From NCBI GenBank assembly GCA_032622095.1, contig CP136065.1, positions 58,647,949 through 58,711,948 on the forward strand: a stretch of 64,000 nucleotides of DNA, read 5' to 3'. This document shows positions 43,901 to 58,700 of this stretch, one piece after another. The number at the start of each line of letters is the position of its first letter. Position 1 is the stretch's first letter. A program made the position numbers and the translations under genes. Source of the stretch: Siphonodentalium dalli (lineage: Eukaryota > Mollusca > Scaphopoda > Gadilida > Siphonodentaliidae). The notes below the pieces were generated by a model. That model was not told the origin of the DNA. It was given only the letters and a program-made list of their open reading frames with translations, and ran no database searches.

Positions 43901-46900
43901 CTCTTTGTTTTGTTAATCCAAGCTTACTCAATATTTCAAGAATGTTTAGTGATGTTCCGATAATGAAAAAGTCCATTGGACCGATTTCCGATAACTGGAG
44001 GCACAATCGGCCGATTTCCGATTCGGATGTTTATATATTTTGTGCGTTTGTTCCCATAATGGACCTATATACACCCATTGCACTCCATATCCCGGTTTAG
44101 TTTCAAAGCCAAATACATAAAAATATATATATTATAGTATTTCTGCCGACGTCAGTTGTGCGCTGCCTTTGATGTATGCCGGTAGTTGTTTTGACAAAGT
44201 GATCGAAGGTGCCGAATCACCGTAAGGGGAACACTTGCACGCAGTATAAAGGTCTTGATTGAATACTTGTTAGTTGCGACAATGTATGGAATGCGATGAT
44301 TATTAACTAAATTTCGAATGATGTATAATAATTGGTGTCATATTTTTCTGAGATTTCCCAAATTCCCATTGGTCACACCTTTTGTCTTTTAATAACTGGG
44401 AAGCTTTTATAGTTCCGCCTACTCAACTTTTGTTTTGCCAGACCGCCTCCGAGTTCAACGTGGAGCTAAGCATATTTCATAGTGTACGCCGTAACTTGTA
44501 ATGAGAGCAACATTATAACAATGGCGACTCGCAGAGCGACAAAAACACATGCAATTTGGGATTACTTCACCATATTGTCCCTTACAGACGAAAAAGCTAA
44601 TTGTGCCCCTCCTCACGTTGGTCATTATTGAAGACAGTTCTGATTACGACTGTACTAATTCATTCAGTGCGTGCTTCAAATTATTGACATAGCATGTGAT
44701 GTCACAGCATGGCACGTGCTCAACCGGAAACTACATCTGCATTGTAATGAGGTCAGTTGTTGAATCTATTTCGTATCCATGCGATTGAACCAATAACTTC
44801 ATATTACACGGGATATATCAGACAGGTTTATTGCCATGCTTATATATAATCATACCAGACTGTTTGGATGATGCCAATAACTTCTTTTTAGGTTGTTACA
44901 ACTGCGTTTTACATTCAATACTACAGAACTTGGGCAATTCCACGTGACTGACATTACATTCAAAGAACTTTTTCCAGATTCATTGTGGTGTTACCAGCAA
45001 CATGTATAAATATATAATCTTATTTCTATGTGTGATGTTGGCTTGTGCCAGTGTGCACCCAAAAATGTGCATTATTCTGAATTTAGTCAAGCGATGATAA
45101 AATGGCATCATTCAATGTTAGCGTGACTGACATTACATGAAAATATCAAGGCACATTGCCAACTTGTTTTCAAATTAAATTTGTCTTAAATTTACAGAAA
45201 CTCATATGTTTTTCTTTGTTAATTTTTCATGGTAGATATTTCAAGATAATGTAATAGCAAAATTTAAGCTTAGAACTATAATAAAATATTTTTTGTTGTC
45301 CAAATAATGTGTGACTGACATTACACTAATTTCGTGACTGACATTACGCTATGAAATATATCAAGTATTTCCAACAGTTTCTGATCCAAATGAGTAATTA
45401 GTGCCCTAAAATCATATTTTATGGGGTTTAAATGCATTTAATATATTTTATTACCATATACAGCACATGAACATAACATTGGCCAGTGTAAGCGTGACTG
45501 ACATTACACAAAATTATCCAAGATACATGGTAACTGGATTTCAAATTTAAGTTGTTTTACATTCAAAGAATTTAATATGAACACCTTTTTCAATTATTAT
45601 AGTTGGAATTTCAAAATAATATTATGGATAGACTAATGTCTGTGACTGATATTATTTGATTAAATTTGTGCAAAACATTAGCCTACGGTTTGAACAAATT
45701 CTCAATTACCTTTTGCACAAGTTTTTCAGACAATAGTGTTCGGAGACCGGGAAAATGGGAGGTGATTTGCGTAGTTGTCTTATACTTTCAGTTTGGCAAA
45801 CATTTTCAACAAATGCATATGAAATTTCAGTTGGATATTTCACATCAAATCTATGTTGAAATTTCCCTGGTACAGTTTGTTTACCAGTATTTAGTGAGAT
45901 ATATTATGTTTTTATACAAGTTGAATAAATAAATAAGTGGATAAGAATCGTCATTGTATGGCTGCCCCCCCCCCCCCCCGAGAAATATGATAACATAATA
46001 CTGGGACTTTCTCGTAGAAGTTGAACAACTCATTACCACAACAAAAGTCTGAACACACTGTTTATTATACCTGGGAACATGAATTTCTGAATATATAACC
46101 TAGCTGATAATTTTCAGCCCACTTGTAGTTAGGGCTGTAACAATGCGGAAGTTCACGTTGCAATGCACATCCCAATGTTTATGCTTCGATGGGGTGTGAA
46201 CCACGATGCACAATTGCTAGTTGTCACTGCCGCGGTACATGTATATCTATGAATTAATTCAGCCTCGTTCAGGCTCATTGTAGTGATCAAGTTGCTCATT
46301 GCCCAAATGGTAACCAATCTGATTCATGCAATTAGGAAGGGTAAATTGCCTACTAACTTTCTCTTTCTCGTTGATGAAATTGATGTCACTCTTGGAAATA
46401 AATGTTGAGAAACTGAATTCTTGAGTGTTGTTAGAAAGCATTTGATGAGTTTTTATTCAAAAGTGTGCCTTTCATAAATCGTGATGTATCACTTCAGACA
46501 TTTACGATGCGATGCATTGACTAAATTGCAATGCATTGAAATCATGATGAATCGTTGCAGCCCCATTTGTAGTATATTTTTTTCATGCAAACAGCAGGAT
46601 TTTACTGGAAATATTAGGGAAGTTTAGATTGAAAAACTTCTAACTTTACACGTCAAACAATTTGTCGCATATTTTCCACCACATCCATAGCTAATTTAAG
46701 TTCATCAATGCTTGAAGGGAGAAGTTAGAAGTTTCTCAATAAACATCCCTATTGTGATAAGAAGTTAGTATATGTAGTTACTGTGATAGCTATTGGGGCA
46801 TTAAAAGACACGGTTGCCTATTGACACCAAATATATACCGGTTAGCAGCTCAGACTTTGCACACTTCTTTTTAGAATAGACCAATGGTGAATTATATTCA

Positions 46901-49900
46901 CAATTGTGTACCAATGATCATGACATTTAATTTTATTGATAGCTTGTTTATTCGGAGATAAGAACATTAAACCAATCACTGAATATATAGTACTGCCAAT
47001 TAAGAATCAGAGCTCTGTAATATCACAGTACATCCATTCGCATTAAATAATATTGAACAAAAAACTGCACTGTGTCATCATCTATACCATGCATTTAACT
47101 ATTTGCTGGGAAATCTGGGAAATCAAAATTCCCACGTGAATTAACAACAACAACTGGGCCATTCAGTTTCTTGCATATGTCTTCCCGTTGATATATAAGC
47201 TTGTCTTCATGTGAAGGCCACTTCCAGAACTTCCCAGCGGCCAGCACTGACCATAACATAAACTTCATATGTTAAAATCGCAAAAACACATCTTAGGAGA
47301 TAAGTACGACGTGTACGACTTACTCACTCGCCATCTATGTTCTGAAACATTTCTTACTATATTAAATACCGCTACACATACTGTAAATTCAATGCTCACA
47401 TACATGTACATCATGAGAACAATATTCAAAATTACTATAGTAGTAGATGCACTTATATGGAACTGCATATGTTTACAAATCCAATTAAAACATGTAGTAT
47501 GTTTTCTTACAAGATTTTTATGTCATCTACCAGAATAGGAACAAATTGCAAAACGTGACTGACATTACATGTCGCGACTGACATTACGCGTGACTGACAT
47601 TACATATTTCAACTCTTGCTAGCGTTCAACTTAGACATCGAATGGTGCTTATTTTGAACACAGACATTGAGGCTCAGGTATATTGAGCGTCTCTAAGATA
47701 TAGTTGTTATATTGTCATGCAATATTGTTTTATACAAAAAAAGGTAGTATTTTCGTGACTGACATTACATATAGTATGTAGATTTCTGAAAAATATTTTT
47801 CCCCAAATGGACATCAGTCACAGAAATATAAACCCAAGATGTGTTATAGCATGCATCGACCTATTTAAATACTGAAATACTACAGGTCAATCTTAAATAA
47901 TTGTTACTATTTGCTCAATTACTTACAAGCCACTTTTAGCAAAAAATTTAGTAGCACATGTGGGTTAACAATGGCATAAGCTTTCAGCACTAAATTGATG
48001 AATATGAGAGAGAGAAAAACTGTTTTCAATAACTTGAATACCATAACTATCAGATTTTCAAACTGTTTAGTCAATATTCAAGATTTAATTTTTTCACAAA
48101 TTTCATTCTCCGTCGTGGAATTGCCCAGTTGTATTGTGTACGTTTATTAAAGCATGCATATAGCGCTTAGATACTAGAATATTTTTGTTTGTTTTGACAA
48201 TCGGTAAACGCCGATGTTCAACTGCGAGGTATGATTAATATCCGATGGGCTATTATCGGAATCGGCACATCACTAAGAATGTTTTGTTTTTTTCCTTACA
48301 AAACAGAGTACAATCCTGTGGACGCACCCAAACTGAATGAGAAAGTACTGAAAGATAAAAGAAAAAAGCTGAAAGAAACATTCCAGAGAGTTTTGAGATT
48401 ATATGTGAGTTTTAGATTCTAGTGTATGTTTGGATGGCATCAATCTGTAGTGAATGATTCTACTTGTAAAGATCTGCGCGGGTCATAGTCATATTCAAAA
48501 TTGTGACTAAAAAATAAGGAAGTCCTGAAAATATGGTGCCGGATATTTGCAGAATGAGGTCCCCAGAGGGTGAATTTAGTGATGCTACCATGCACAGCGG
48601 GATAGCGTCACCAAATTCATCATCTGGGGTCCTCATTCTGTATGACCTCATCTGCTATAGATGGGAGACCTAGTCTCAGATTTAAGTTCCCAGATGGTGA
48701 AGATGGTGATGTGCACCCATTCTACACCTCTATTATGCATTGTGTTGCCCAACTTGGGGATACATGTATAGAGAAACTAAAAAAAGACAGTTTCTAAAGA
48801 AACTAAAAATATCCACAGAAGATGATGCGTAAGCAGAATGAGGTCCCCAGAGGGTTAATTTATTTATGCTAGTCTGCTGTGCGGGGTAGCGTCAGTAAAT
48901 TCACCCTCTGGGGTCCTCATTGTTCTGCACCATATTTTGAAGCCTGAAATCAGGAATGCTGTGGCAAAATGATATACCATGCAGCACATCACTGCCAGAG
49001 CCAAGAGTCAGCAGAATGTCATTGACTACCATCTTTACATAAATATTTCCCTCAATGGTTAAGCATGTCATAGCAGATTGAATTTATTATGGCAAAGTAG
49101 TGTCCTGGAGAAATATCAAATTCTTGAACTTGTCCGCAAACGGCAAACTTCATTATTGCTGATTTGTTTATTCTTGTGGTTTTAAAAATTTCAAATTAAG
49201 TTATGTTAACGTCATTACTGCAACATAATCATGAATGGAAAGCCAATTCCAATTAAACAAAATACAACAGTTCCCATCATGCATATCACAATGCTATTGA
49301 GTGTTACTACTTGCAGGATAGAGAAAATCCTGAATATGCAGTTGAACTCAAGAAAGCTCAGAAAGAATATGATCAGAAAAGAACAAAGCTACAAGTATAT
49401 TTTGGTGAGTATTTATGAGAATTATACATTCTGTCATTAACCCTTTCATGATGGGAGCCATGCTGGCACAGCATTTGGCTAATGTATTCTCATATATATG
49501 CGAAGCTCCGTATGAGGGATCCTCATTTATAAGAGAATTCATTGGCACAGGGTTTTCGCAAAAAAATTCAGGAAGCTCCAGTCACGGAAGGGTTAAGACC
49601 ATGCAAAGTAAATGTCCTGTTTCTCAGACCAAAAATGTTTGAAAAGAATGCATGTGCGTATTTACATTTTATTTTTATCTTTGGGGCGCACACCAACAAA
49701 GAGTTCCACTTTGGCATCAGCTAGGTCTAATTTCAGTTGCCTTTGACCATTATTATTTCCTGAACAGATGTCTGTAAAGAGTTAGTAGATAGTTTCTAAT
49801 TATTTCATCAAAAATTGCCCAATTAAGTATTGCTGACACATTTTTTACTGAGATTGGAGTCAAGTCTGAGTTATTGTGCATGTCATTTGCTAACATCACT

Positions 49901-52675
49901 AAATTCACCCTCTAGGGACGTCATTCTGCTTAGGCCTCATCTTCGCTGGAAAGTTTCTTTATTATCAAATTTCTATAGAAACGTCTACGCATAGATTCTA
50001 TTTCTTTTTTAGTTTAGTTTCTCTGTATCCCCAAATTGGCAGATGACACATTGCATAATCAAGGTTCTCAATGGGTGTACATCACAATATTCACCATTTG
50101 GGAACTTCAATCTGAGTCTATGTCTCCCATAGCAGATGAGGCCATGCAGAATGAGGTTCCCAGAGGGTGAATTTATTGATGATAGCCCATTATGTGTGAT
50201 AGCGTCACTAAATTCACCCTCTGAGGACCTCATTCTGCAAATGACAGATACACTAAACTCAGACTTGATTGGAGTCTCATCATGTGTTAACAAATGTTTG
50301 AAAATACATGTAGTTACCAATTACATTAATGAATCAGAAATCTGAACTGGCAAACTGGTCTGACTATTGTCCCCCAAAAATTTCGGAGGACTATTGTAAT
50401 CAGCCACGTGTGTTTGTGTTTGTATAAAAAAAAGTACCTTAATTATTCCTTTACCAATTAATACTTAATAATAATAACAATGTATAGCATTTGTAAAGCG
50501 CCTTATCCCATGAGGACCAAAGTGCTCAAATTATTACAATTAGTACCCTGGTGAGCCTAATCAGTCAGTGACCATCTACTGCTCCCCAACAGATTGAATG
50601 GGAATAAAAAGGATGCACATGTGGGTTTCAGAATATGCGCATGGGGCTGAGAAATGGGAAATTGATTTAAATGGCCTTACACATTCTGTCATTAATCCCA
50701 CTAAATAACTGTTTGATGATTTAATTATACAATCTACATATATATTACCCCTACACTGAATTATACCAGGTCTCTATTGTGGAAGTTTGACTGTAGATAT
50801 CTGGCAGCAAACAAGTCCACAATCAGTGAGTCACATTAGAATAGGCCTGGCATTCGAGAAGATCCAGGACAGGTGTGAGAATATTGTGCCAGACATTTGC
50901 AGAATGTGGTCCCAAGAAGGTGAATTTAGTGATGCTACCCGCACAGTGGGCTATCATAACTGAAATCACCTTCTTGGGACCTCATTCTGCTTATGCCTCA
51001 TCTTCTCTGGACAGTTTCTTCATTATCAAATGAACTAGTTTTTATGTTTACCCATACCATAGTATGGTAAACATAGTGTTGATGTCCGGATTGACCACTC
51101 GTCGTTCGCCCGTCCGTCTGCCCGTCTGTCGTACCGTAGACACTTTACGCATGGTGAGATAACTCAAATATTTTGATCGGAACCAAATTTTGTATATGAA
51201 TTTATCAGTACAAAAAACAGATGGAGTTCGAATATGGGTTTGATCCGACTCTTTTTAACTGAGTTATGGTCCTTTTTCGAAAAAAAATTTACTCTTAAAA
51301 AAAATATATTTAATTCCTTTCTCAATTTAAAAAAAAAATTTATATAATAACATATTTTTAAAAAATAATTAAAAACAATTTTTTTTTTAAAGTTAAACAA
51401 AATTGAAAAACTAACACTAAACCCAATTCACCAATTCCAATCCCATGCCTTTAGACTACTTAGCTATTGGTGAGGCTATATTATTTTCTGATGTCTCTTA
51501 TGCCAATGTGCAGATAAAGAAAGCTATGGTATCTAATTAAAAAAAAAGTTTCAACAATACACATCACATGATATTAACAGTAGACTAGAACATCTGTGCT
51601 GAATTGCACAGCTGAGTATATCACTCTACAGATGGTCTGAGGTTATTATAAATGTTATTGGTTTAATAGAGATGCCAGACTTCAACATAAACAATGCCTG
51701 TGATTTGTTGACAGCTCTGCTATATAATTGATATTACCGGTAATGGGTCAGCAGTGAGGTGTCTTATTTTGATGGCTGTTGTTGGTAGAATTTGATACAT
51801 TATCATTGTAAGCTTAAATTGGACTCTCATAACCCAAGTATTCCATGTCCAGGTCATCTTTTCACATTTAACCCAAGGCTGTGGTGGTGCAGCATTACAG
51901 ATCCTGTACCAGTGAATTCTCATATATAAATGCGAGCCACCCATAAATTCCAATATATTGTGTTATGTACATTTGTCTATAATAGTACAATAGTATACTC
52001 TATAATTCAACATAAAAACTCTCATTTATGATTCCGATCATATAATTTACTGTCGCCAAGGGATGGGTTAACATCTGCCGATCGTGATCGGCCTCTCGTT
52101 TAGTTTCTTTTTCTAGTTTAGTTTAGTTGCTCTATATCCCTAAATTGGCAGATGACAAAACGCATAATCGAGGTGCCCAATGGATGCACATCATCATCTT
52201 CATCACTGGGAATTTAAATCTGTGCCTTGGTCTCCCACAGCAGATGAGGCCATGCATAATGAGGTCCCCAGAGGATGAATTTGGTTATTGTAGCCCACTG
52301 TGCAGGGTAGCATCACTAAATTCACCCTCCACAGACCTCATGCTGCAAATGTCCGGCACCATATTCTTAGGCCTGATCCCGTGATGTCAAAGAATACCCT
52401 CCTCAATTTGTCTGAGATTACTCTCCAAATTCTCAAGTCCAGATAAATATCTGTTTTATGTTCGTGGGAAGAACTGACTTTTTATTTGTATTGTATAGAT
52501 TTAGTTGTTACCAGCATTATGTTCCCAAAGAGTTTTGTTATAAGTCATTGTACTGAGCTGAGTTTGCTATTCCCCACGGTGGAGAAAAACCCTGTTAGCA
52601 TGTATCATGAATTAACTAACATGATAAGGGCAGATGATATAGATGAGATCTTATCTCATATATATTTTAAAGACC

Positions 52676-52713
<38 letters not shown>

Positions 52714-55700
52714 CTTAATACAAATCTACGATTCTCGACCGATCGGGACGAAACTTGGTACGTGTGTGTAGTTTGACCAGGCGGTGGTCGTTGTCGTATT
52801 GGCGAGCCCGTGCGACGCCCGTGCAGCGCATGCGCAGACGAGATCTCGGAAACGGGTGGAGCTATCGACTTGAAATTTGGTATGTGAATGTATCTTGCCC
52901 CGAGTACGAATTTTATCGGGTCGTCGAGCCCGTGCGACGCCAGCTTCGCGCATGCGCAGACGAGATCTCGGAAACGGGTGGAGCTATCGACTTGAAATTT
53001 GCTATGTGAAAGTATCTTGCCCCGGATACAAATTTTATCGGGTCGCCGAGCCCGTGCGATGCCAGCTTCGCGCATGCGCAGACGAGATCTCGGAAACGGG
53101 TGGAGCTATCGACTTGAAATTTGCTATGTGAATGTATCTTGCCCCGGATACGAATATGCCCGGACAACTTAGCCCGGACAACGTCGGGCTCATCGGCTAG
53201 TTCTTATATATAATTCGTACCAATTGAAGATTACAAATATACCTATATCCTCTGAATCAGAATGATGCTACATAAGGCATCTCAAATATTAGTTATCACA
53301 TTTTCTGTTTGACATGTCAAATTACCTATTTCATGTAATTGTGCCCTCTAAAATTTGGATGTGACTACATGTATATGAAGATGAATAACCTTTGTTCTCT
53401 GTGTTTTAGAACAAGTAAAGAATGCAGAGAGGGTACAACTGGATCAGATTCCATTACCAGATGTTCCAGTTGATAGCACAGGTAAATATAGGGCCTAATT
53501 TAGCTGTTTTTCAGAACATTAATTACTGGTAAGGGATCCATATGTTTATATTATTGGATGAGTTGGAAGTTACATTGGAGTGATAAGATTGAATTTTAAT
53601 AACTGGTCTTAATTAGCCTAGCATTAATCAATATAATACACCATATGGCTCCCACAGGGAGCCTGTCATATATAAGAGAATGAACTGGCTTACAAGGTCA
53701 AGGTAAATATTGTTAGGCCAATGTATTCTCTTATATATTGGAGGCTCCCTACGGGAAGCTTCAGTCATGGAAGGGCTAAATGATCTTATCACAGTTTTTA
53801 ATATGACGCTGATCGGTTTATAAATTTAAATTTCTATTTGGAGTTCAATGTTGTGTTTGAAATCTGTGTGACTGTTCAATTATTCAATCATTCTAGATGA
53901 AAGTGTTTTGGTGACAAAATGTACCACCAGGGATTTGTAGGGAACTAGTATTCTGGATTACAGAGGTAATATTTAGTGAGAATGGGTTTAATTTTCGTTA
54001 TCAGTTTACTATATATCCTTCTTTGCAGCTCCAGCTTTGATTCCATTGCCGAATGAAATCCCTCTTCCATCTGACTTGTCTGCCTTGCAACTCCCAAAAG
54101 GCATATTGAAACACTCATCAGCATATGACCCTGGGTATGTTGTTCTCTGTTTGGAAAAATATTTTTCTGAATACCAGAGATCTATACAGCCTCAAAATAT
54201 GGTGCCGGACATTTGCAGAATTAGTGACGCTACCTGGCACAGCTAGCATCACGAAATTCACCTCATTCTGCTTAGGCCTCATCTTTTCTGAAAAGTATAT
54301 TTATTATAAAATTACAAGTTTTTTTTAGTTTCTTTAGAAAGTATCTTTCTTATTTTTAGTTTAGTTTCTCTATATCCCCAAATTAGCAGACGACACGACG
54401 TATATTAGAGGTGCCCAATGGGTGCACATCACCATCTCACCATCTGGGATCTTAAATCTGAGTCTTTGGTCTTCCATAGCAGATGAGGCCATGCAGAATG
54501 AGGTCCCCAGAGGATGAATTTGGTGATGCTAGCCCACTGTGCACCAAATTCACACACCTGACTCTGCAAATATCCATCACCATATTTTGAGGCTGGATCA
54601 TTACTATTAGTAATTTTTTATATGTCTGTAAAATAAAATTATAATAATTTCGTTGACTGTAACTGTAAGACCACAGGACAGAAGAACAAGCTATAAATAT
54701 GCTGAATTCAGCATAAAGTTGTTCTCTGATTCCTATATTCATACTCCCCTATTGTTTTATTTGTAGAGCTCCAAGACAACTTGCATCCAATCTAATTTTA
54801 GTAAATCTCTTTTTTGTCATGTTGGCATATATTAGAAGATTGATCTTTTATGTGGATATGAATGCTAGTAGTAGGGCCCTGCAAATAGAGCATTTTCATT
54901 TCGAATCGAATCAGCCAAAATAATTTCGAATTGCATCAAATCTCGAATGGAATCATTGCATCAGGTATAATAATAGTGAAGATGAAGATAAACATTACTT
55001 CGAGGCCTTACCAATTTGAATTTGCTCACTTCGTAATGATGATAAATGATCATCAGTATATTATATATAAATGAATCAAATGTATGTCTAACCAATTAAG
55101 TGCGCATTCTTTGTGGCCGTCTCTGTTAAACAATAATGAAATACTATCAGAAGCAATATTGAAGCCAGAAAGCAATCGCGTTCACAAGTTTGACATATAT
55201 ATGAAATTTTTCTAGATCAGTTGCATAGGGCTAACGATGCTTCGGTTGTCTATAGTATAGCTCAGTTATTTACATGTGTTGGTATCATAATATATCTTCA
55301 CTAGAAAGCAAATGTAGTCCGTTGAAGTAATGAGAATGCAACTGGTGCCAATGATTCGATACAACTCGAATCAGGACAGCCGATTCTGATGAAAGATTCC
55401 AAATCATGTTAAATCGAATAGATTCGCAGGACCCTAGCTAGTAGTTACCTGATGCTTTTGGTATGTTCTAACAGTTAAACAAATATCCTTAGATAAAACT
55501 TCCAGGAAAGTTATGAATGTATGATTAATGTGCATCTAAAATAAGTTTACAGTTTATTTGTTTAATTTGTTATCACGGTATCACCAAAGATTTACACATT
55601 TATGAGTAACTGTGTCACCTTTTAGTGCTTATGTCACCAACTAAGTGGTGTGTATACTTTATCATATGCCAGGTTTAACTGATGTATATCACACTTTCTA

Positions 55701-58700
55701 CTCAAGTCAATTCAGGGAATACTGTGAAACAATTGGTTGTCACTTAATTAACCATTAAGGTTATTTCTTGGTACACGTGTTTGGCATGATGTCAGCAATG
55801 TTGCTTTCAATTGATTCGACCAATCAAAATGATGAAAATCAAGTTTCTCTTCCACTGTATGTGTGATTGACAGGCAGTTGTTCCCAACAAATTATTTGTT
55901 GATTGCAAAGAATTTATCAATTTTATGGAGATAGATTGGTGAGAACTAGACATTTTTGACTAATACTGGGATTAAATTAAAAGAAATAACTCTTGTTTCA
56001 GTTAAGGTTAATGGGTTATAATGCGTGTTACAGAATTTTTCTACAAAATTTAAAGTTATAACTACATAGCCTTAACCCTTTACCCAACAAACCGGCCAAA
56101 ACCGGCCAAATAAAGCTTCAACAGCCTAAAATATCTTCGGTCTGTCTCAATAGAACCATACAAATATGGATATCATTGGAACCGGCTCCTTGACCACATT
56201 GTGATAGTTACAGTTATGCCCTGTGCCAATGCATTCTCTTATATATGCGAGTCGACCATAGGTCGCCTCGCATATATAAGAGAATGCATTGGCCTAAAAT
56301 TTTTTTTTTTACCATTTTTTCTTACATTCTTTAACAATTTTATAATTTTTAATGTGTTAAGCCAATGCATTCTCTTATATATGCGAGGCGACCTATGGTC
56401 GACTCGCATATATAAGAGAATACATTGGCACAGGGCCGTTCTGTTGGGTAAAGGGTTAATGAAACAACAGTTACTTCTTAATTGTTTAACTGTCTTTCCA
56501 TATCTCCATAGAGGCACTAAATGTATTTGTATAATCTGAAGTTTATATGGTGGAGATATGTGCAGCACTGGTGGTGCCAAATTATTTATGCTTGATATTC
56601 TGTTTTCAGTGATGACCTAGTGATTGATACCACGATACTTCCAAAGAGAAAGCCTCCAGGACCCCCTCCCGGGACTCCACCTCTACTTAGTGACAGTGAA
56701 GATGAAGAGTATGATCCAGCTAAAGGTATCATAGTAATTCTGTATAGAATTTATAATGAACTCACTTCTCAAGGATGCATGCTGCTTGTGCCTATATTGG
56801 CAAATTTTCCTTTTTGCGGAGCCAATTTTCAATGTTAATAAACTTGATTCATAAGGTAAGCCAAAGGCAAGTATCAAATTTCCCAAAAAAAGTTTTTTTA
56901 TCAACATTTTGTTCAATAAAATATGGCCGTATTATCACTAAAGTATCAAAAAATTTGACCGTATTACCACTTTATTTTAGAGTTATCATCTTCATCAGTA
57001 ATTTTGTCCGAGACCCTCTGTTTGACCATGTGTTTCTGGGCCACATATTAATACACATCTCGAGAAATAACAAATTTCAAAAATTGATATTTCCGCCAAA
57101 GGAAGCCCTCACACTGAACTATATGGATAGATGTCCTGCGTTTGTAAACCATAGCAGAAAAGGGTTAACTTTTTGGTCGCCTACGGTAACTAATGGTCAG
57201 TGGCTTGCCTCGGTATCAGTCACGCATGCGCAGTCCCAATATAATTCACTGTACAGATTGAATTAGCCAGTTTATTTTTCTGCTACAACCGAACGGATCA
57301 TAAGGGAGTATTTTTCCGAATTTGTCGTTTAACAATAGCGACAAATTCAATTTATCGATACAATAATTACTGGTCGCCTACGCGTTCGTTTTTATAATTA
57401 TCGTTTCGAATTCACGGACCGTTTCGTTTCAAACATATAATTGTTCGTGTTTTTCGAATAGGCGGCTGACTTCAAAATTTTCGAATATGAAAATCGATAC
57501 GAGGCGCACATTTCGCCATAATCAGCCGCCATTTCAAGGCCTTACGAGGCGCATAGACTACTGTGAACAATTCATCTATGTAATTATTATAGAACCTATA
57601 AGGTATGATATAATTTGTCAGATATAAAAAATGCCACGTGATTCTCTAACGGAAGTCTCCTAATTTCGTGGGAATTTATTTACGCGTGGACATTTAGTTA
57701 GCAATAATTACCATCGCTACTGACGCTATCTATCATAATGTTATGAACAACATTCTTTCTCATAATACTTTGTTGTTTTATGGTTCTATACCACTGATCC
57801 AGATGTGTTGGTCACATTCGAACTTAAAGTTGATAACATTAACATCTTGGTTTATCAATGTCAAAACCAGATACCATTTCAAGGCCTTACGAGGCGCACA
57901 GATTATTGTGAGAAATACATCTATGGAATTATTATAGCACCTATAAGGTATGATTGAATTTGTCAGATATCAAAAATGCCACGTGATTCTCCGCCGGAAA
58001 TATCATAATTTCGTGGGAATTATTTTGACGTTTTAATGCGTGGAAATTTATTTAACAATAATTCCATCGCTACTGACGCTATCTCTCATCATGTTATGAA
58101 CAACGTGCTTTCACATAATACTATGTTTCAATACAAATGATCCAGATGTGTTAATCACGTTTGACCTTGAAGTTGATTACAATCTACCCAAGAATACTGA
58201 CAGTTGATTAGATCTTGGTTTATCAATGTCACATGCATAACAATAACTTCATATGACAGTAGTACCGTAGTGCTACGAATAAATCTCAGCCATGTCATAG
58301 AGGTATGTCGATTAATAGCTACCTTGTATATACCGCTATTCTCAAAGTGATTGACCAGAGAAACGGGGTGATACCCCGGTCATGACCGCGGTGATACCGG
58401 TAATAAACGGTAGCGGTATCGAGACGGTCATGGCGTGAAGTTACGGTATTGGGTGATGATACAGTGGTCTTTTAGCGGGCACCGCATTAATTTTGTGGAA
58501 TACCGCGGTGATTTTCATGGAACTCATTTAGGGGAGGTATTTACTCGCGCATGCTTGTTCGCGTTAACAAGCGGTATCGGTGCCGCGGTGTTGGAGGATA
58601 CCGCGGTATAGTACCGCCATATTAACTGGGTGACACCACGTTATTGGTGGTTAATTACTTTAAGTATGGCGGTAGGTCTAATGAACAATAGCTGCGATTA

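Larger units (their letters stand above)
44944..47768 (+). repeat. Dispersed 14-bp motif GTGACTGACATTAC, ten copies
   Basis: Copies start at 44944, 45123, 45311, 45334, 45494, 45642 (degenerate), 47555, 47574 (GCGACTGACATTAC), 47590 and 47755. All are on the plus strand, clustered in the two ends of the nested element and absent from its 1.9-kb middle. They look like protein-binding sites, for example subterminal transposase sites, though a true terminal-inverted-repeat element would normally invert them at the far end. Confidence 0.85.
44931..48127. mobile_element. Nested element bounded by TGGGCAATTCCACG inverted repeats
   Basis: The 14-mer TGGGCAATTCCACG at 44931-44944 recurs inverted at 48114-48127. 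Between them lie ten copies of GTGACTGACATTAC or close variants, all in one orientation, and no long ORF. I could not identify a clear target duplication. It contains another 8-bp-duplication miniature element at 46130-46565. Class unknown. Confidence 0.65.
43947..48275. mobile_element. hAT-like insertion (4.3 kb, 8-bp target duplication) in WBP11 intron 3
   Basis: An exact 8-bp direct repeat AGAATGTT flanks the element (43939-43946 and 48276-48283). The ends are inverted: TAGTGATGTTCCGATAATG at the left and, on the other strand, TAGTGATGTGCCGATTCCG at the right. 8-bp duplications plus these ends fit the hAT superfamily. No transposase ORF is visible. Most of the length is a second element nested inside (44931-48127). 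The right end stops 31 bp before WBP11 exon 4. Confidence 0.85.

Noticed and set aside
52656-53167. Overlapping 75-139-residue ORFs on both strands near 52.7-53.2 kb
   Set aside because: They follow the 122-bp GC-rich tandem unit; the same peptide repeats with the unit and no domain is recognisable.
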